A stretch of DNA of 64,000 bases from Streptomyces cyaneogriseus subsp. noncyanogenus (GCF_000931445.1 NZ_CP010849.1:620001-684000); one strand, 5' to 3'. Shown: positions 1 through 16,973, counted from the first letter of the stretch. Notes: a model not told the origin generated them from the sequence alone. Program-made: numbers and translations.

Positions 1-2547
1 GACGGGCCGGAACGCGAGTGACTCGGCCGTGACGACGGTGTGTCCCGTGCTGTCCGTGGCCAGCAGGGCGATCGTGTCGGGCGACCGCCGACTGAGGCGG
101 ACGCGCAGCGCCGATGCCCCGGAGGCCGTGACGGTGACGCCGCTCCAGGAGAAGGGCAGCCAGCCGTGGCCCTCGTCCGGCTCGTCCTCGGCGAAGCCGA
201 GGACCACCGGGTGGAGTGCCGCGTCGAGCAGCGCCGGGTGGACGGCGTAGCGGTCGGCGTCGCCCGACGGTCCGTCGGGCAGTGCGACCTCGGCGTACAG
301 GTCGTCCCCGTGCCGCCAGGCGGCCCGCAGTCCCTGGAACGCGGGTCCGTATCCGAGGCCCGCGTCGGCCAGTGTCCCGTACCAGTGGTCGAGGTCGACG
401 GGGACCGCGTCCGTGGGCGGCCACGGTGCGGCGGTGTCGTGGGCGGTCTCCGCGCGCCGTGTCAGGACGCCCGTCGCGTGGCAGGTCCAGCCGGTCCCGT
501 CCGTGCCGGTCGGCGCGGCGGGGGTGAGTCCGTCGTCTTCCCGCGCGTAGAGCGTGAAGGGGCGCCGCTCCACCCCGTCCGGCGCCGTCTCGGTCGCGCC
601 GACGGAGAGCTGCAGGACGACCGATCCGCGCTCCGGCAGGACCAGCGGGACCTGGAGTGCCAGTTCCTCGACGGTGTCGCAGCCGACTTCGTCGCCCGCG
701 CGGACGGCCAGTTCGAGGATGGCCGTGCCGGGCAGCAGGACGGTGCCGAAGACGGCGTGGTCGGCGAGCCAGGGATGGGTGCGCAGCGAGATCCTGCCGG
801 TGAGCAGGCATTCCTGCGACTGCGGTGATCCGGCCAGGGGTACGGCGGAGCCGAGCAGGGGGTGTCCGGCTGCGGTGAGTCCGGCGGCCGAGACGTCCCC
901 GGACAGGCTGGTGTCGGCGTCCAGCCAGTAGCGGCGGCGGTCGAAGGGGTAGGTCGGCAGGTCGAGGTGGCGGGCGCGTTCCGGTGTCGCGCCGATGAGG
1001 GCCGGCCAGTGGACGGCCGTCCCGCCCTTCGGTGTGCCCTGCACGTGGAGGTGGGCGAGCGCGGTGAGCAGCGCCAGGGGTTCGGGGCGGTCGGCGCGCA
1101 GCAGCGGGACCAGGGCGGGACCGGGCTCGGTGGTGTTGTCGTCGGCGGGCAGGCACTCTCCGGCGAGGGCGCAGAGGGTTCCGTCCGGGCCGAGTTCCAG
1201 GAAGGTGCGTACCCCGTCGTCGTCGTGGAGGCGGCGTACGGCGTCGCCGAAGCGTACGGTGCGGCGTAGCTGGCGGACCCAGTACTCCGGGTCGGTGAGC
1301 GTGCCGGCCGTGGCGCGGTCGCCGGTGACGGTGGAGACCACCGGGATCGTCGGTTCGGCGTAGGCGATGCCGGTCGCGACCTGCCGGAACTCCTCCAGGA
1401 TCGGTTCCATCAGCGGGGAGTGGAAGGCGCGGTCGGTGCTGAGGCGTTTGGTGCGCAGGCCCTGCTCGGCGAAGGCGGCGGCGGCTTCCAGTACGTCCGG
1501 CTCGGCTCCGGAGATCACCACCGACGTGGGGCCGTTGACAGCGGCGACGGCCACCCGTGCCTCCCGGCCGGCGAGCATCCGGGTGACCTGTTCCTCGCTC
1601 GCGCGGACCGCCAGCATGGCTCCGCCGGGCGGCAGTTGTGTCTGCGCCAGCCGGCCCCGGGCCGCGACCAGCCGGGCCGCGTCGGTCAGTGAGAGGACGC
1701 CGGCGACGTGCGCGGCGGCCAGTTCGCCGATCGAGTGGCCGGCGACGTGGTCCGGGCGGATCCCGGCGCTCTCCAGCAGGCGGAAGAGGGCGACCTGGAG
1801 GGCGAAGAGCGCCGGCTGCGCGTCGCCGGTGCGGTCCAGCGGCTGCGGCTCGTCGAGGAGGAGCGGGCGCAGGGGCCGGTCGAGATGGGGTTCGAGCTCC
1901 GCGAGTACGTCGTCCAACGCCTGGGCGAAGGCGGGGTGGGCGGCGTACAGCTCTCGGCCCATGCCGGGCCGTTGGGTTCCCTGGCCGGAGAAGAGGAAGG
2001 CGACCTTGCCGTGGGCGGTGCGGGCGGGGGATTCGATCAGGCCGGGGGCCGTGGTGCCCTCGGCCAGTGCGTCCAGGGTGCGCAGGAGTCCCTCGTGGTC
2101 CTCGGCGACCAGCACGGCCCGGCGTTCGAATGTCGACCGGCCGGTGGCCAGGGCGTGTGCGACGTCACCGATCGGGATGTCGGGGTTGGCGGCGAGGTAG
2201 TCGCGCAGCCGCCTGGCCTGGGCGCGCAGGGCGGTGTCGGTCCTGGCCGAGAGGAGACAGGGCACCGTCGCGGGTCCGGCCTCGTCCTGCGACGGTGCCT
2301 CCTCCGGCCGTACCTCTTCCTCCTGCGGTGCCTCTTCCAGGATGACGTGTGCGTTGGTGCCGCTCACCCCGAACGACGACACACCCGCACGACGCGGACG
2401 CTCACCCCGCTCCCACACCACCTCCTCCGTCAGCAACCGCACCGCACCCGACGACCAATCCACATGCGGCGACGGCTCATCCACATGCAACGTCCGCGGC
2501 AGACGACCCCGCCACAACGCCATCACCGTAATAACTTCGTATAGCAT
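1..2547 (-). CDS. Type I PKS fragment: KS-C end, AT-C (malonyl type), DH-C start
   Basis: Fragment four of the interrupted PKS. Genuine sequence begins at about 2526; the ATG at 2547 lies inside the linker and is not a real start. It encodes the C-terminal end of a ketosynthase ending in NAHVILEEA. An acyltransferase follows, with FSGQGTQRPGMG near 1985-1955, the active-site motif GHSIGELAAAH near 1747-1715 and RAFHSP near 1430. The xAFH signature points to malonyl-CoA. A dehydratase follows, with the catalytic-histidine motif HAVFGTVLLP near 750 and the second motif with DAALH near 240. The DH continues beyond the left edge, so the full reductive loop of this module (KR, possibly ER) is not visible. 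The last 246 bases of KS sequence here duplicate 2569-2814. Confidence 0.85.
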   Translation of the reverse strand, partial: MLYEVITVMALWRGRLPRTLHVDEPSPHVDWSSGAVRLLTEEVVWERGERPRRAGVSSFGVSGTNAHVILEEAPQEEEVRPEEAPSQDEAGPATVPCLLSARTDTALRAQARRLRDYLAANPDIPIGDVAHALATGRSTFERRAVLVAEDHEGLLRTLDALAEGTTAPGLIESPARTAHGKVAFLFSGQGTQRPGMGRELYAAHPAFAQALDDVLAELEPHLDRPLRPLLLDEPQPLDRTGDAQPALFALQVALFRLLESAGIRPDHVAGHSIGELAAAHVAGVLSLTDAARLVAARGRLAQTQLPPGGAMLAVRASEEQVTRMLAGREARVAVAAVNGPTSVVISGAEPDVLEAAAAFAEQGLRTKRLSTDRAFHSPLMEPILEEFRQVATGIAYAEPTIPVVSTVTGDRATAGTLTDPEYWVRQLRRTVRFGDAVRRLHDDDGVRTFLELGPDGTLCALAGECLPADDNTTEPGPALVPLLRADRPEPLALLTALAHLHVQGTPKGGTAVHWPALIGATPERARHLDLPTYPFDRRRYWLDADTSLSGDVSAAGLTAAGHPLLGSAVPLAGSPQSQECLLTGRISLRTHPWLADHAVFGTVLLPGTAILELAVRAGDEVGCDTVEELALQVPLVLPERGSVVLQLSVGATETAPDGVERRPFTLYAREDDGLTPAAPTGTDGTGWTCHATGVLTRRAETAHDTAAPWPPTDAVPVDLDHWYGTLADAGLGYGPAFQGLRAAWRHGDDLYAEVALPDGPSGDADRYAVHPALLDAALHPVVLGFAEDEPDEGHGWLPFSWSGVTVTASGASALRVRLSRRSPDTIALLATDSTGHTVVTAESLAFRPV
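2281..2526. repeat. Direct repeat copy 1 beside 454 linker
   Basis: This 246-bp segment recurs without visible change at 2569-2814, on the other side of the loxP linker at 2527-2568. It encodes the end of KS-C (RLPRTLHVDEPSPHVDW region to NAHVILEEA). Linker plus one copy is 288 bp, a multiple of three. Removing it leaves an uninterrupted KS-to-AT reading frame. I read it as two overlapping contig ends joined through a linker-bearing read. Confidence 0.85.
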
Positions 2548-2550
2548 ACA

Positions 2551-2568
<18 letters not shown>
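2527..2568. other. 454 Titanium paired-end linker containing exact loxP (assembly contaminant)
   Basis: Positions 2531-2564 are a perfect 34-bp loxP: 13-bp arms ATAACTTCGTATA and its inverse around an 8-bp spacer that reads ATGTATGC on the minus strand. The 4 bases on each side (CGTA and ACGA) extend the match to the 42-nt Roche/454 Titanium paired-end linker. Wild actinobacterial genomes do not carry loxP with these flanks. The site creates an in-frame TAA at 2551-2553 on the minus strand, which artificially truncates the PKS. Confidence 0.95.
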
Positions 2569-9798
<7,230 letters not shown>

Positions 9799-9802
9799 AC
9801 CC

Positions 9803-11184
9803 TCGTATAACTTCGTATACTGTATGCTATACGAAGTTATATGGTCGCCGTCGAGGCGACGGAGGAGGAAGTCCGGCCGCTGCTCCAGGATGCCGAGGGG
9901 CGCGCGGACCTGGCCGCCGTCAACGGCCCGCGCGCGTCGTATAACTTCGTATACTGTATGCTATACGAAGTTATATGGTCGCCGTCGAGGCGACGGAGGA
10001 GGAAGTCCGGCCGCTGCTCCAGGATGCCGAGGGGCGCGCGGACCTGGCCGCCGTCAACGGCCCGCGCGCGTCGTATAACTTCGTATACTGTATGCTATAC
10101 GAAGTTATATGGTCGCCGTCGAGGCGACGGAGGAGGAAGTCCGGCCGCTGCTCCAGGATGCCGAGGGGCGCGCGGACCTGGCCGCCGTCAACGGCCCGCG
10201 CGCGTCGTATAACTTCGTATACTGTATGCTATACGAAGTTATATGGTCGCCGTCGAGGCGACGGAGGAGGAAGTCCGGCCGCTGCTCCAGGATGCCGAGG
10301 GGCGCGCGGACCTGGCCGCCGTCAACGGCCCGCGCGCGTCGTATAACTTCGTATACTGTATGCTATACGAAGTTATATGGTCGCCGTCGAGGCGACGGAG
10401 GAGGAAGTCCGGCCGCTGCTCCAGGATGCCGAGGGGCGCGCGGACCTGGCCGCCGTCAACGGCCCGCGCGCGTCGTATAACTTCGTATACTGTATGCTAT
10501 ACGAAGTTATATGGTCGCCGTCGAGGCGACGGAGGAGGAAGTCCGGCCGCTGCTCCAGGATGCCGAGGGGCGCGCGGACCTGGCCGCCGTCAACGGCCCG
10601 CGCGCGTCGTATAACTTCGTATACTGTATGCTATACGAAGTTATATGGTCGCCGTCGAGGCGACGGAGGAGGAAGTCCGGCCGCTGCTCCAGGATGCCGA
10701 GGGGCGCGCGGACCTGGCCGCCGTCAACGGCCCGCGCGCGTCGTATAACTTCGTATACTGTATGCTATACGAAGTTATATGGTCGCCGTCGAGGCGACGG
10801 AGGAGGAAGTCCGGCCGCTGCTCCAGGATGCCGAGGGGCGCGCGGACCTGGCCGCCGTCAACGGCCCGCGCGCGTCGTATAACTTCGTATACTGTATGCT
10901 ATACGAAGTTATATGGTCGCCGTCGAGGCGACGGAGGAGGAAGTCCGGCCGCTGCTCCAGGATGCCGAGGGGCGCGCGGACCTGGCCGCCGTCAACGGCC
11001 CGCGCGCGTCGTATAACTTCGTATACTGTATGCTATACGAAGTTATATGGTCGCCGTCGAGGCGACGGAGGAGGAAGTCCGGCCGCTGCTCCAGGATGCC
11101 GAGGGGCGCGCGGACCTGGCCGCCGTCAACGGCCCGCGCGCGTCGTATAACTTCGTATACTGTATGCTATACGAAGTTATTACG
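9803..11184. repeat. Array of eleven variant loxP/454 linkers with ten 96-bp PKS snippets (artefact)
   Basis: Eleven 34-bp lox cores start at 9807 and recur every 134 bp to 11147. All share the 13-bp arms and a spacer CTGTATGC, one base off canonical ATGTATGC, and each is preceded by TCGT. Only the last is followed by TACG. Each pair is separated by the same 96-bp segment, which is the reverse complement of 12011-12106 (AT domain of module A, coding VEATEEEVRPLLQDAEG in the + orientation here). The flanking PKS sequence stops at 9802 and resumes at 11185; by comparison with the sister KR at 5223-5548, about 326 bp is missing. Identical linker error in every copy plus a non-adjacent, inverted insert indicates repeated addition of one 454 mate-pair read. 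Confidence 0.93.
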
Positions 11185-13118
11185 CCACCCACACCCCACC
11201 CGACACCACACCACCACCCGACCGCGACACCGGACGCCACACCACCCGATACCGCCAGCCATCGACCACCGCACGCTCCCGAACACCCCGACGCCAGTCG
11301 CCGAGCGCGGACACCACGGATCCCAAAGGCGCGTCCTCGTCGACTTCCAGCAGGGCCGCGACCGCCGGCAGGTCCGCGCGCTCGACCGCCTGCCACAGCG
11401 GGCCGTCCTCCCCGGCCGGCAGCGCGGCCGGTGTCTCGCCCGCGTCCAGCCAGTACCGCTCACGCTCGAACGCGTACGTCGGCAGCTCCACCCGGCCGGC
11501 GGTCCCGGACGGTGCGCCGCCCAGCACGGCCGCCCAGTCCACCCGCACCCCGCGCACGGACAGCCCGGCCACGGCGGCGAGCACGGACACGGCCTCCGGC
11601 CGGTCCGGTCGCAGTGCGGGGAGCAGGGGGGCGGGTTCGGTGAGGGCGTCCTGGCCGAGGGCGCAGAGTGTGCCGTCCGGGCCGAGTTCGAGGTAGGCGG
11701 TGACGCCCTGGGCCTGGAGCCAGGCGAGGCCGTCGCCGAAGCGGACGGTGTGGCGGGCGTGCTGGACCCAGTAGTCAGCGGTGCCCATGGTGTCGGCGGA
11801 GACGGGGGCGCCGGTGAGGTTGGTGACCACGGGGATGCGCGGCGGGGCGAAGACGACCTGCTCCGCGACGCGGCGGAAGTCGTCCAGTACGGCGTCCAGG
11901 TGCGGGGAGTGGAAGGCGTGGCTGGTGCGCAGCCGCCGGGTCCGGCGGCCCTGTTCCGCCCAGTGGCGGGCGAGCGTGAGTACGGCGTCCTCGTCGCCGG
12001 CGAGGACGACCGCGCGCGGGCCGTTGACGGCGGCCAGGTCCGCGCGCCCCTCGGCATCCTGGAGCAGCGGCCGGACTTCCTCCTCCGTCGCCTCGACGGC
12101 GACCATGGCGCCGGTGTCCGGCAGCGCCTGCATCAGCCGGCCCCGGGCCGTCACCAGGGCGGCCGCGTCGGGGAGGGAGAGCATCCCGGCGACGTGTGCG
12201 GCGGCCAGTTCACCGACGGAGTGCCCCAGGAGGTAGTCGGGTGTCACCCCCCAGTTCTCGACCAGCCGGTACAGCGCGACCTCGACGGCGAACAGGGCGG
12301 GCTGGGCGTATTCCGTCTGTTCGATCAGCTCGGCGCCGGGGGATCCGGGGGCCGCGAACACGATGTCGCGCAGGGTGTGGCCTGCTTCCCCGATCGGGCC
12401 GAAGTGGGCGCACACCTCGTCGAAGGCGTCCGCGAAGGCGGGGAAGTGCGCGTGGAGTTCGCGGCCCATGGCCGGGCGCTGTGTGCCCTGGCCCGCGAAG
12501 AGGAACGCCAGCGGGCCTTCGTCGGTCGCGGTGCCGGTGACGACTTCCGGGGCGGGACGGCCGGTGGCGAGGGCGTCGAGGCCGTGCCGGAAACCGTCGA
12601 GGTCCTCGGCGAGCACGACCGCCCGGTGCTCCAGCCACGCCCGCTCCACCGCCAGCGCACGCCCGACCTCCACCGGAGCCGCCCCCGCCCCATCGGCGAA
12701 CACCCGCAACCGCCGCGCCTGCCCCCGCAACGCCGACTCCGAACGAGCCGACACCACCCACGGCACCACCGCGGGTCCGGCCCCGTCCCCCGACGGAACC
12801 ACCACCGGCCCGACGCCGTCCCCCGACGGTGCCTCCTCCGGCCGTACCTCTTCCTCCTGCGGTGCCTCCTCCAGAATCACATGCGCGTTGGTACCGCTCA
12901 CCCCGAACGACGACACACCCGCACGCCGCGGACGCTCACCCCGCTCCCACACCACCTCCTCCGTCAGCAACCGCACCGCACCCGACGACCAATCCACATG
13001 CGGCGACGGCTCATCCACATGCAACGTCCGCGGCAGACGCCCCCGCCACAACGCCCTCACCATCTTGATCACACCAGCCACCCCCGCCGCAGCCTGCGTA
13101 TGACCCAGATTCGACTTC
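11180..13118 (-). CDS. Type I PKS fragment: KS-A end, AT-A (malonyl type), KR-A start
   Basis: Fragment two of the PKS. Real sequence runs from 13118 (KSNLGHTQAA, the second KS histidine) to 11185. The open frame that continues upward to 13744 through the second array is a linker artefact reading [20 protein letters not shown] repeatedly. AT-A lies about 12790-11480, with FAGQGTQRPAMG near 12510, GHSVGELAAAH near 12238-12206 and SHAFHSP near 11925, the malonyl-CoA signature. After the post-AT linker (YAFERERYWLD) the structural half of the ketoreductase begins (WRYRVVWRPVS) and is cut at 11185 by the first linker array. The catalytic half of the same KR resumes at 9802. Confidence 0.88.
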
Positions 13119-13727
13119 TCGTATAACTTCGTATAATGTAGGCTATACGAAGTTATTACGCGGCGGCTGGGGCATCGGGTGTCGTATAACTTCGTATAAT
13201 GTAGGCTATACGAAGTTATTACGCGGCGGCTGGGGCATCGGGTGTCGTATAACTTCGTATAATGTAGGCTATACGAAGTTATTACGCGGCGGCTGGGGCA
13301 TCGGGTGTCGTATAACTTCGTATAATGTAGGCTATACGAAGTTATTACGCGGCGGCTGGGGCATCGGGTGTCGTATAACTTCGTATAATGTAGGCTATAC
13401 GAAGTTATTACGCGGCGGCTGGGGCATCGGGTGTCGTATAACTTCGTATAATGTAGGCTATACGAAGTTATTACGCGGCGGCTGGGGCATCGGGTGTCGT
13501 ATAACTTCGTATAATGTAGGCTATACGAAGTTATTACGCGGCGGCTGGGGCATCGGGTGTCGTATAACTTCGTATAATGTAGGCTATACGAAGTTATTAC
13601 GCGGCGGCTGGGGCATCGGGTGTCGTATAACTTCGTATAATGTAGGCTATACGAAGTTATTACGCGGCGGCTGGGGCATCGGGTGTCGTATAACTTCGTA
13701 TAATGTAGGCTATACGAAGTTATTACG
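13119..13727. repeat. Array of ten variant loxP/454 linkers with nine 21-bp PKS snippets (artefact)
   Basis: Ten complete 42-bp linkers (TCGT, 34-bp lox core, TACG) start at 13119 and recur every 63 bp to 13686. All carry the same spacer ATGTAGGC, one base from canonical. The nine identical 21-bp inserts (13161-13181 and repeats) are the reverse complement of 13779-13799, KS sequence just to the right. PKS sequence stops at 13118 and resumes at 13728. Comparison with KS-C (2873-3066) shows that about 194 bp of KS-A is missing. The uniform error in all copies indicates one erroneous linker read added repeatedly. Confidence 0.93.
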
Positions 13728-14651
13728 CCCATTCGACGCACCATCCTGATTCACCGCACTCCCCCGCACCACCGCCAACACCCGATGCCCCAGCCGCCGC
13801 GCATCCGACAACCGCTCCACCAGCAGCACACCGACACCCTCGGACATCCCGGTGCCGTCGGCCGCGGCGGCGTAGGGCTTGCAGCGGCCGTCCGCCGACA
13901 GGCCCCGTTGGCGCGAGAACTCCACGAACATGGCGGGGGTGGACATCACGGTGACCCCGCCGGCGAGTGCGAGGGAGGATTCGCCCGACCTGACGGACTG
14001 GCAGGCCAGGTGCAGTGCCACCAGCGATGACGAGCACGCCGTGTCGACCGTCACCGCGGGGCCTTCGAACCCGAAGGTGTAGGAGAGCCGGCCGGACAGG
14101 ACGCTCGCCGCGTTGCCGTTGCCGAGGAAGCCCTGAAGGTGATCCGGAACGGACAGCAGACGGGTGGCGTAGTCGTGCGACATCATCCCCGCGAAGACGC
14201 CGGTGCGGCTGCCGCGCAGGGTGGCCGGGTCGATCCCGGCCCGCTCCAGCGCCTCCCAGGACACCTCCAGCATCAACCGCTGCTGCGGGTCCATCGCCAG
14301 CGCCTCGCGCGGGGAGAGACCGAAGAATCCCGCGTCGAACTCCGCTGCCTCGTGCAGGAATCCGCCCGATCGCGTGTACGACCGCCCTGCCCGGCCCGGC
14401 TCCGGGTCGTAGAGGTCCTCGACGTCCCAGCCCCGGTCCACCGGGAAGTCGCCGATCGCGTCCCCGCCCGAGGCGACCAGCTCCCACAGGTCCTCGGGCG
14501 ATCGCACACCTCCCGGGAACCGGCACGCCATGCCCACGATCGCGACCGGCTCCTGCCTGCCCGACTCGACCTGCTCCAGCCGGCGCCGGACCCGCAGCAG
14601 ATCGGCGGTCGCGCGCTTGAGGTACTCGCGGAGCATTTCCTCGTTGGCCAT
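13710..14651 (-). CDS. Type I PKS N-terminal fragment: docking helix and KS-A start
   Basis: The true 5' end of the PKS. The start is ATG at 14651, with GAGGAG upstream at good spacing. Residues 1-32 ([13 protein letters not shown] to VESGRQ) form the helical docking segment typical of extension-module PKS subunits, so this protein probably receives a chain from another subunit and does not start synthesis. From residue 33 comes a ketosynthase with [15 protein letters not shown] and the active-site cysteine in [14 protein letters not shown]. Sequence is genuine down to 13728; the last residues (RNNFV) and the stop at 13710 come from the linker array. Between the N-terminal part and the histidine motifs the KS lacks about 65 residues because of the artefact. 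Confidence 0.9.
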   Translation of the reverse strand: MANEEMLREYLKRATADLLRVRRRLEQVESGRQEPVAIVGMACRFPGGVRSPEDLWELVASGGDAIGDFPVDRGWDVEDLYDPEPGRAGRSYTRSGGFLHEAAEFDAGFFGLSPREALAMDPQQRLMLEVSWEALERAGIDPATLRGSRTGVFAGMMSHDYATRLLSVPDHLQGFLGNGNAASVLSGRLSYTFGFEGPAVTVDTACSSSLVALHLACQSVRSGESSLALAGGVTVMSTPAMFVEFSRQRGLSADGRCKPYAAAADGTGMSEGVGVLLVERLSDARRLGHRVLAVVRGSAVNQDGASNGRNNFV

Positions 14652-14795
14652 GACGGGGTCTCCTCGCCGCTGCGCTGGAGGTGGCACGGAACCCCGCCAG
14701 ATTAGGGTGGGCAAGTCAACCCGAATACCCCCTATACACCCCAGACTGGCTACGTGAAGCGAATACCCGTTCAAATAGGGGGAAGAGCCGCAGGC
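14652..14795. promoter_or_regulatory. Divergent promoter region, PKS / SDR
   Basis: This 144-bp gap separates divergent starts. It contains an inverted repeat CCCCCTAT (14728-14735) / ATAGGGGG (14775-14782) and a direct repeat CGAATACCC (14722-14730 and 14760-14768). It is clearly more AT-rich than the genes. These are plausible operator elements for a pathway regulator. I do not recognise a specific regulator box, and no regulator gene is in view nearby. Confidence 0.45.
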
Positions 14796-15626
14796 ATGGA
14801 TCGTTACGCGAAGCGTTTCGAGGACCGGCTGGTCCTGGTCACGGGGGCGGGGAGCGGCATCGGGCGGGCGACGGCCTGCCGGTTCGGTGCCGCCGGGGCG
14901 CGGCTGGTGTGTGTGGACCGGGACGGGCCCGGCGCGGAGGCGACCGCCGAACTGGCGCGTGCGCGGGGGGCGCGGGCGGCGTGCGCCGAGGTGGCCGACG
15001 TCTCGGACGAGGTGGCGATGGAGCGGCTCGCCGCGCGCGTCACGGCCGCGCACGGCGTGCTGGACGTGCTCGTGAACAATGCCGGTATCGGCATGTCGGG
15101 GCGGTTTCTCGACACGTCGGCCGAGGACTGGCGCCGCACCCTGGGGGTGAATCTGTGGGGCGTCATCCACGGGTGCCGGCTCCTCGGCCGGGGCATGGCC
15201 GAGCGCCGGCAGGGCGGTCACATCGTGACGGTGGCCTCGGCGGCCGCGTTCCAGCCGACCCGGGTCGTTCCGGTGTACGCCACCAGCAAGGCCGCGGCCC
15301 TGATGCTGAGCGAGTGTCTGCGCGCGGAGTTGGCGGAGTTCGGCATCGGTGTGAGCGTGGTCTGCCCCGGCCTGGTCCGTACGCCGTTCGCGTCCGCGAT
15401 GTACTTCGCCGGCGCGTCCCCCGACGAGCACACCCGGCTGCGTGAGTCCTCCGCCCGCCGCTTCGCGGGCCGCGGCTGCCCGCCGGAGAAGGTCGCGGAC
15501 GCCGTCCTGCGCGCGATCGTCCGCAATACGGCGGTGGTCGCCGTCACCCCCGACGCCCGCGCCGTCCGTCTGATGAGCCGCTTCGCGCCCCGCCTCCGCG
15601 CCGTCGTGGCCCGGCTGGACCCGTAG
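14796..15626 (+). CDS. SDR-family oxidoreductase
   Basis: A 276-residue classical short-chain dehydrogenase/reductase. Visible motifs are the cofactor loop TGAGSGIG near residue 17, NNAG near residue 95, the catalytic Ser in [10 protein letters not shown] and YATSK (Tyr and Lys). The PG motif after the active site (CPGLVRTPF) is also present. I chose ATG 14796 because the N terminus then matches family length and a purine-rich GGGGGAAG lies upstream; GTG 14754 would add 14 residues. It is transcribed divergently from the PKS and could be a tailoring reductase or dehydrogenase of that pathway. The substrate cannot be inferred. It ends before a strong hairpin. Confidence 0.88.
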   Translation: MDRYAKRFEDRLVLVTGAGSGIGRATACRFGAAGARLVCVDRDGPGAEATAELARARGARAACAEVADVSDEVAMERLAARVTAAHGVLDVLVNNAGIGMSGRFLDTSAEDWRRTLGVNLWGVIHGCRLLGRGMAERRQGGHIVTVASAAAFQPTRVVPVYATSKAAALMLSECLRAELAEFGIGVSVVCPGLVRTPFASAMYFAGASPDEHTRLRESSARRFAGRGCPPEKVADAVLRAIVRNTAVVAVTPDARAVRLMSRFAPRLRAVVARLDP

Positions 15627-15680
15627 GCAGGGCCCGTACGGGCAGCGGGCGTCCGGTTCGGGCCACCGGCCGCGGTATCC

Positions 15681-15720
15681 GCGCCCCTGCCCGGAGCTGT
15701 GCCGCTCCGGGCAGGGGCGC
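15681..15720. terminator. Strong bidirectional hairpin terminator
   Basis: A perfect 17-bp inverted repeat (15681-15697 and 15704-15720) with a 6-base loop TGTGCC lies between the convergent SDR and GH64 genes. It lacks a T-tract, as is usual for Streptomyces terminators. Confidence 0.8.
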
Positions 15721-15764
15721 GCGGACGAGGCGGTCCGGCCCGGCGGCCCGGACCTGGCGGTCCG

Positions 15765-16973
15765 TTACTCAAACCGCGTGAGCGTCAGCCGGATCCCGGT
15801 GGGAGCGGTGTCCTGGATGTAGGAGGCGAAGTCGGCCACGTCGTCGAAGGCGAAGCCGTAGGCTCGGCCGTCCTCCGTGATCGCGTGCATCGCCTTGGCG
15901 TAGTGGTTGGTCAGCGCGGTCCTGTAGAAGGCCGCGGGGTCGGTCGTGGGCTGGGCGGCGGAGGTGAGCAGGGTCGAGCGGTTGAATCCGGCGCCGAGGA
16001 CCGCGGCGACGGGACCGGTGGTGCCGTCGTTCGGCGCGGCGAGGGCACCGTGGCAGAAGAGCACGTCGCGCGTGGTGGGCTTGGCGAAGGACACCTGGGC
16101 GGGCCCGTCGAAGGTCAGCCGCTCGCCGCGCACCCGGCCGGTGAAGGTCCCGGCGTTGGTGGTGACCGTGAGGTCCCTGGCGGTGTAGGTGCTCCACACC
16201 TCGTCGATGTACGGAGCGAGGTAGTCCTTCGGGAACAGGCCGGCGTCCAGCCCGTGCCCGGGGGCGATCACACGGAGGTCGTCCAGGACCAGTGGCGCGA
16301 ACTCCGCGACGCGGCGGACCGCTTCGAACGCCGCCGCCCGGCCGCCGGCCCGCACGGTGCCGGTCGTCTGGTCCTTCGCGCCCGTCAGCCGGATACTGAG
16401 CGGCACGCTGAACATGTCCACCATGGTCGTGTTGCAGAACATGCCGGAGGGGTTGTAGGTGAACTCGGCGCAGTCGTGCAGCACCCTGTAGTTCGGATCG
16501 GACGCGACCCAGCCGGCCGGGTACTGCAGCGCGGCGTTCCCGGCTCCGTCCGTGACCACCTTGAACTTGAGTTTCTGTCCGAGCGCGACATAGATCCGGC
16601 CGGACATGTACGGCAGGGAGAGCCGGGTCTCGCCGCTGCCGGCCAGTGTGATCGCGTAGTCCGTGAAGCCGTCGGGGCCGTTGTCCGACAGGGCGACGGG
16701 CGCGAGGGTGCCGTCGGGCGTGAGCCGTACCTGTCGGCCGTCCTGGTTCCCCACGACGTAGACATGGACGTCGCCGTTGCCGAAGACGCCGGTGTCGTTG
16801 ACGACCGTCAGCGGCAGGGCGCCCGCCGTGGTCCCTTCCGCGTCGCGGTCCCGGCCGGGGCCGGCGAGGGCGTGCGGTGCCAGGGCTGCGACGGCGGGAG
16901 CGGCCATCGCGGCGCCGCCGAGGGCGACGAGCAGGGTGCGGCGGCCGAGGCTGCGCTGGTGTCGAGGAGTCAT
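15765..16973 (-). CDS. Secreted GH64 beta-1,3-glucanase
   Basis: A 402-residue protein. Its N terminus (MTPRHQRSLGRRTLLVALGG, then an Ala-rich stretch to ALA) looks like a twin-arginine signal peptide. The mature part starts LPLTVVNDTGVFGNGDVHVY and carries NPSGMFCNTTMVDMFSVPLS and AEFTYNP, typical of glycoside hydrolase family 64, the laminaripentaose-producing beta-1,3-glucanases with a thaumatin-like fold. The role is probably degradation of fungal or plant beta-1,3-glucan outside the cell. ATG 16973 is chosen over 17021 because AGGAGG stands 8 bases upstream and the signal peptide then begins cleanly. The gene is monocistronic, with its own upstream region carrying three 11-bp direct repeats. 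Confidence 0.9.
   Translation of the reverse strand: MTPRHQRSLGRRTLLVALGGAAMAAPAVAALAPHALAGPGRDRDAEGTTAGALPLTVVNDTGVFGNGDVHVYVVGNQDGRQVRLTPDGTLAPVALSDNGPDGFTDYAITLAGSGETRLSLPYMSGRIYVALGQKLKFKVVTDGAGNAALQYPAGWVASDPNYRVLHDCAEFTYNPSGMFCNTTMVDMFSVPLSIRLTGAKDQTTGTVRAGGRAAAFEAVRRVAEFAPLVLDDLRVIAPGHGLDAGLFPKDYLAPYIDEVWSTYTARDLTVTTNAGTFTGRVRGERLTFDGPAQVSFAKPTTRDVLFCHGALAAPNDGTTGPVAAVLGAGFNRSTLLTSAAQPTTDPAAFYRTALTNHYAKAMHAITEDGRAYGFAFDDVADFASYIQDTAPTGIRLTLTRFE

Noticed and set aside
9841..11643. Family of tandem 123-residue proteins (MVAVEATEEEVRPLL...) on the plus strand
   Set aside because: They are translations of the linker plus a fragment of the AT domain and overlap one another at 134-bp steps.
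9803..13727. Novel repeat/recombination system: lox-like arrays with spacers, possibly a Cre-type switch or CRISPR-like locus
   Set aside because: The sites match loxP within a commercial 42-nt sequencing linker, every copy shares the same error, inserts are inverted snippets of nearby PKS sequence, and no recombinase or cas gene is present.
11180..13744. 854-residue protein with an N-terminal 21-residue repeat domain
   Set aside because: The repeat is linker sequence; only the part below 13118 is real PKS.
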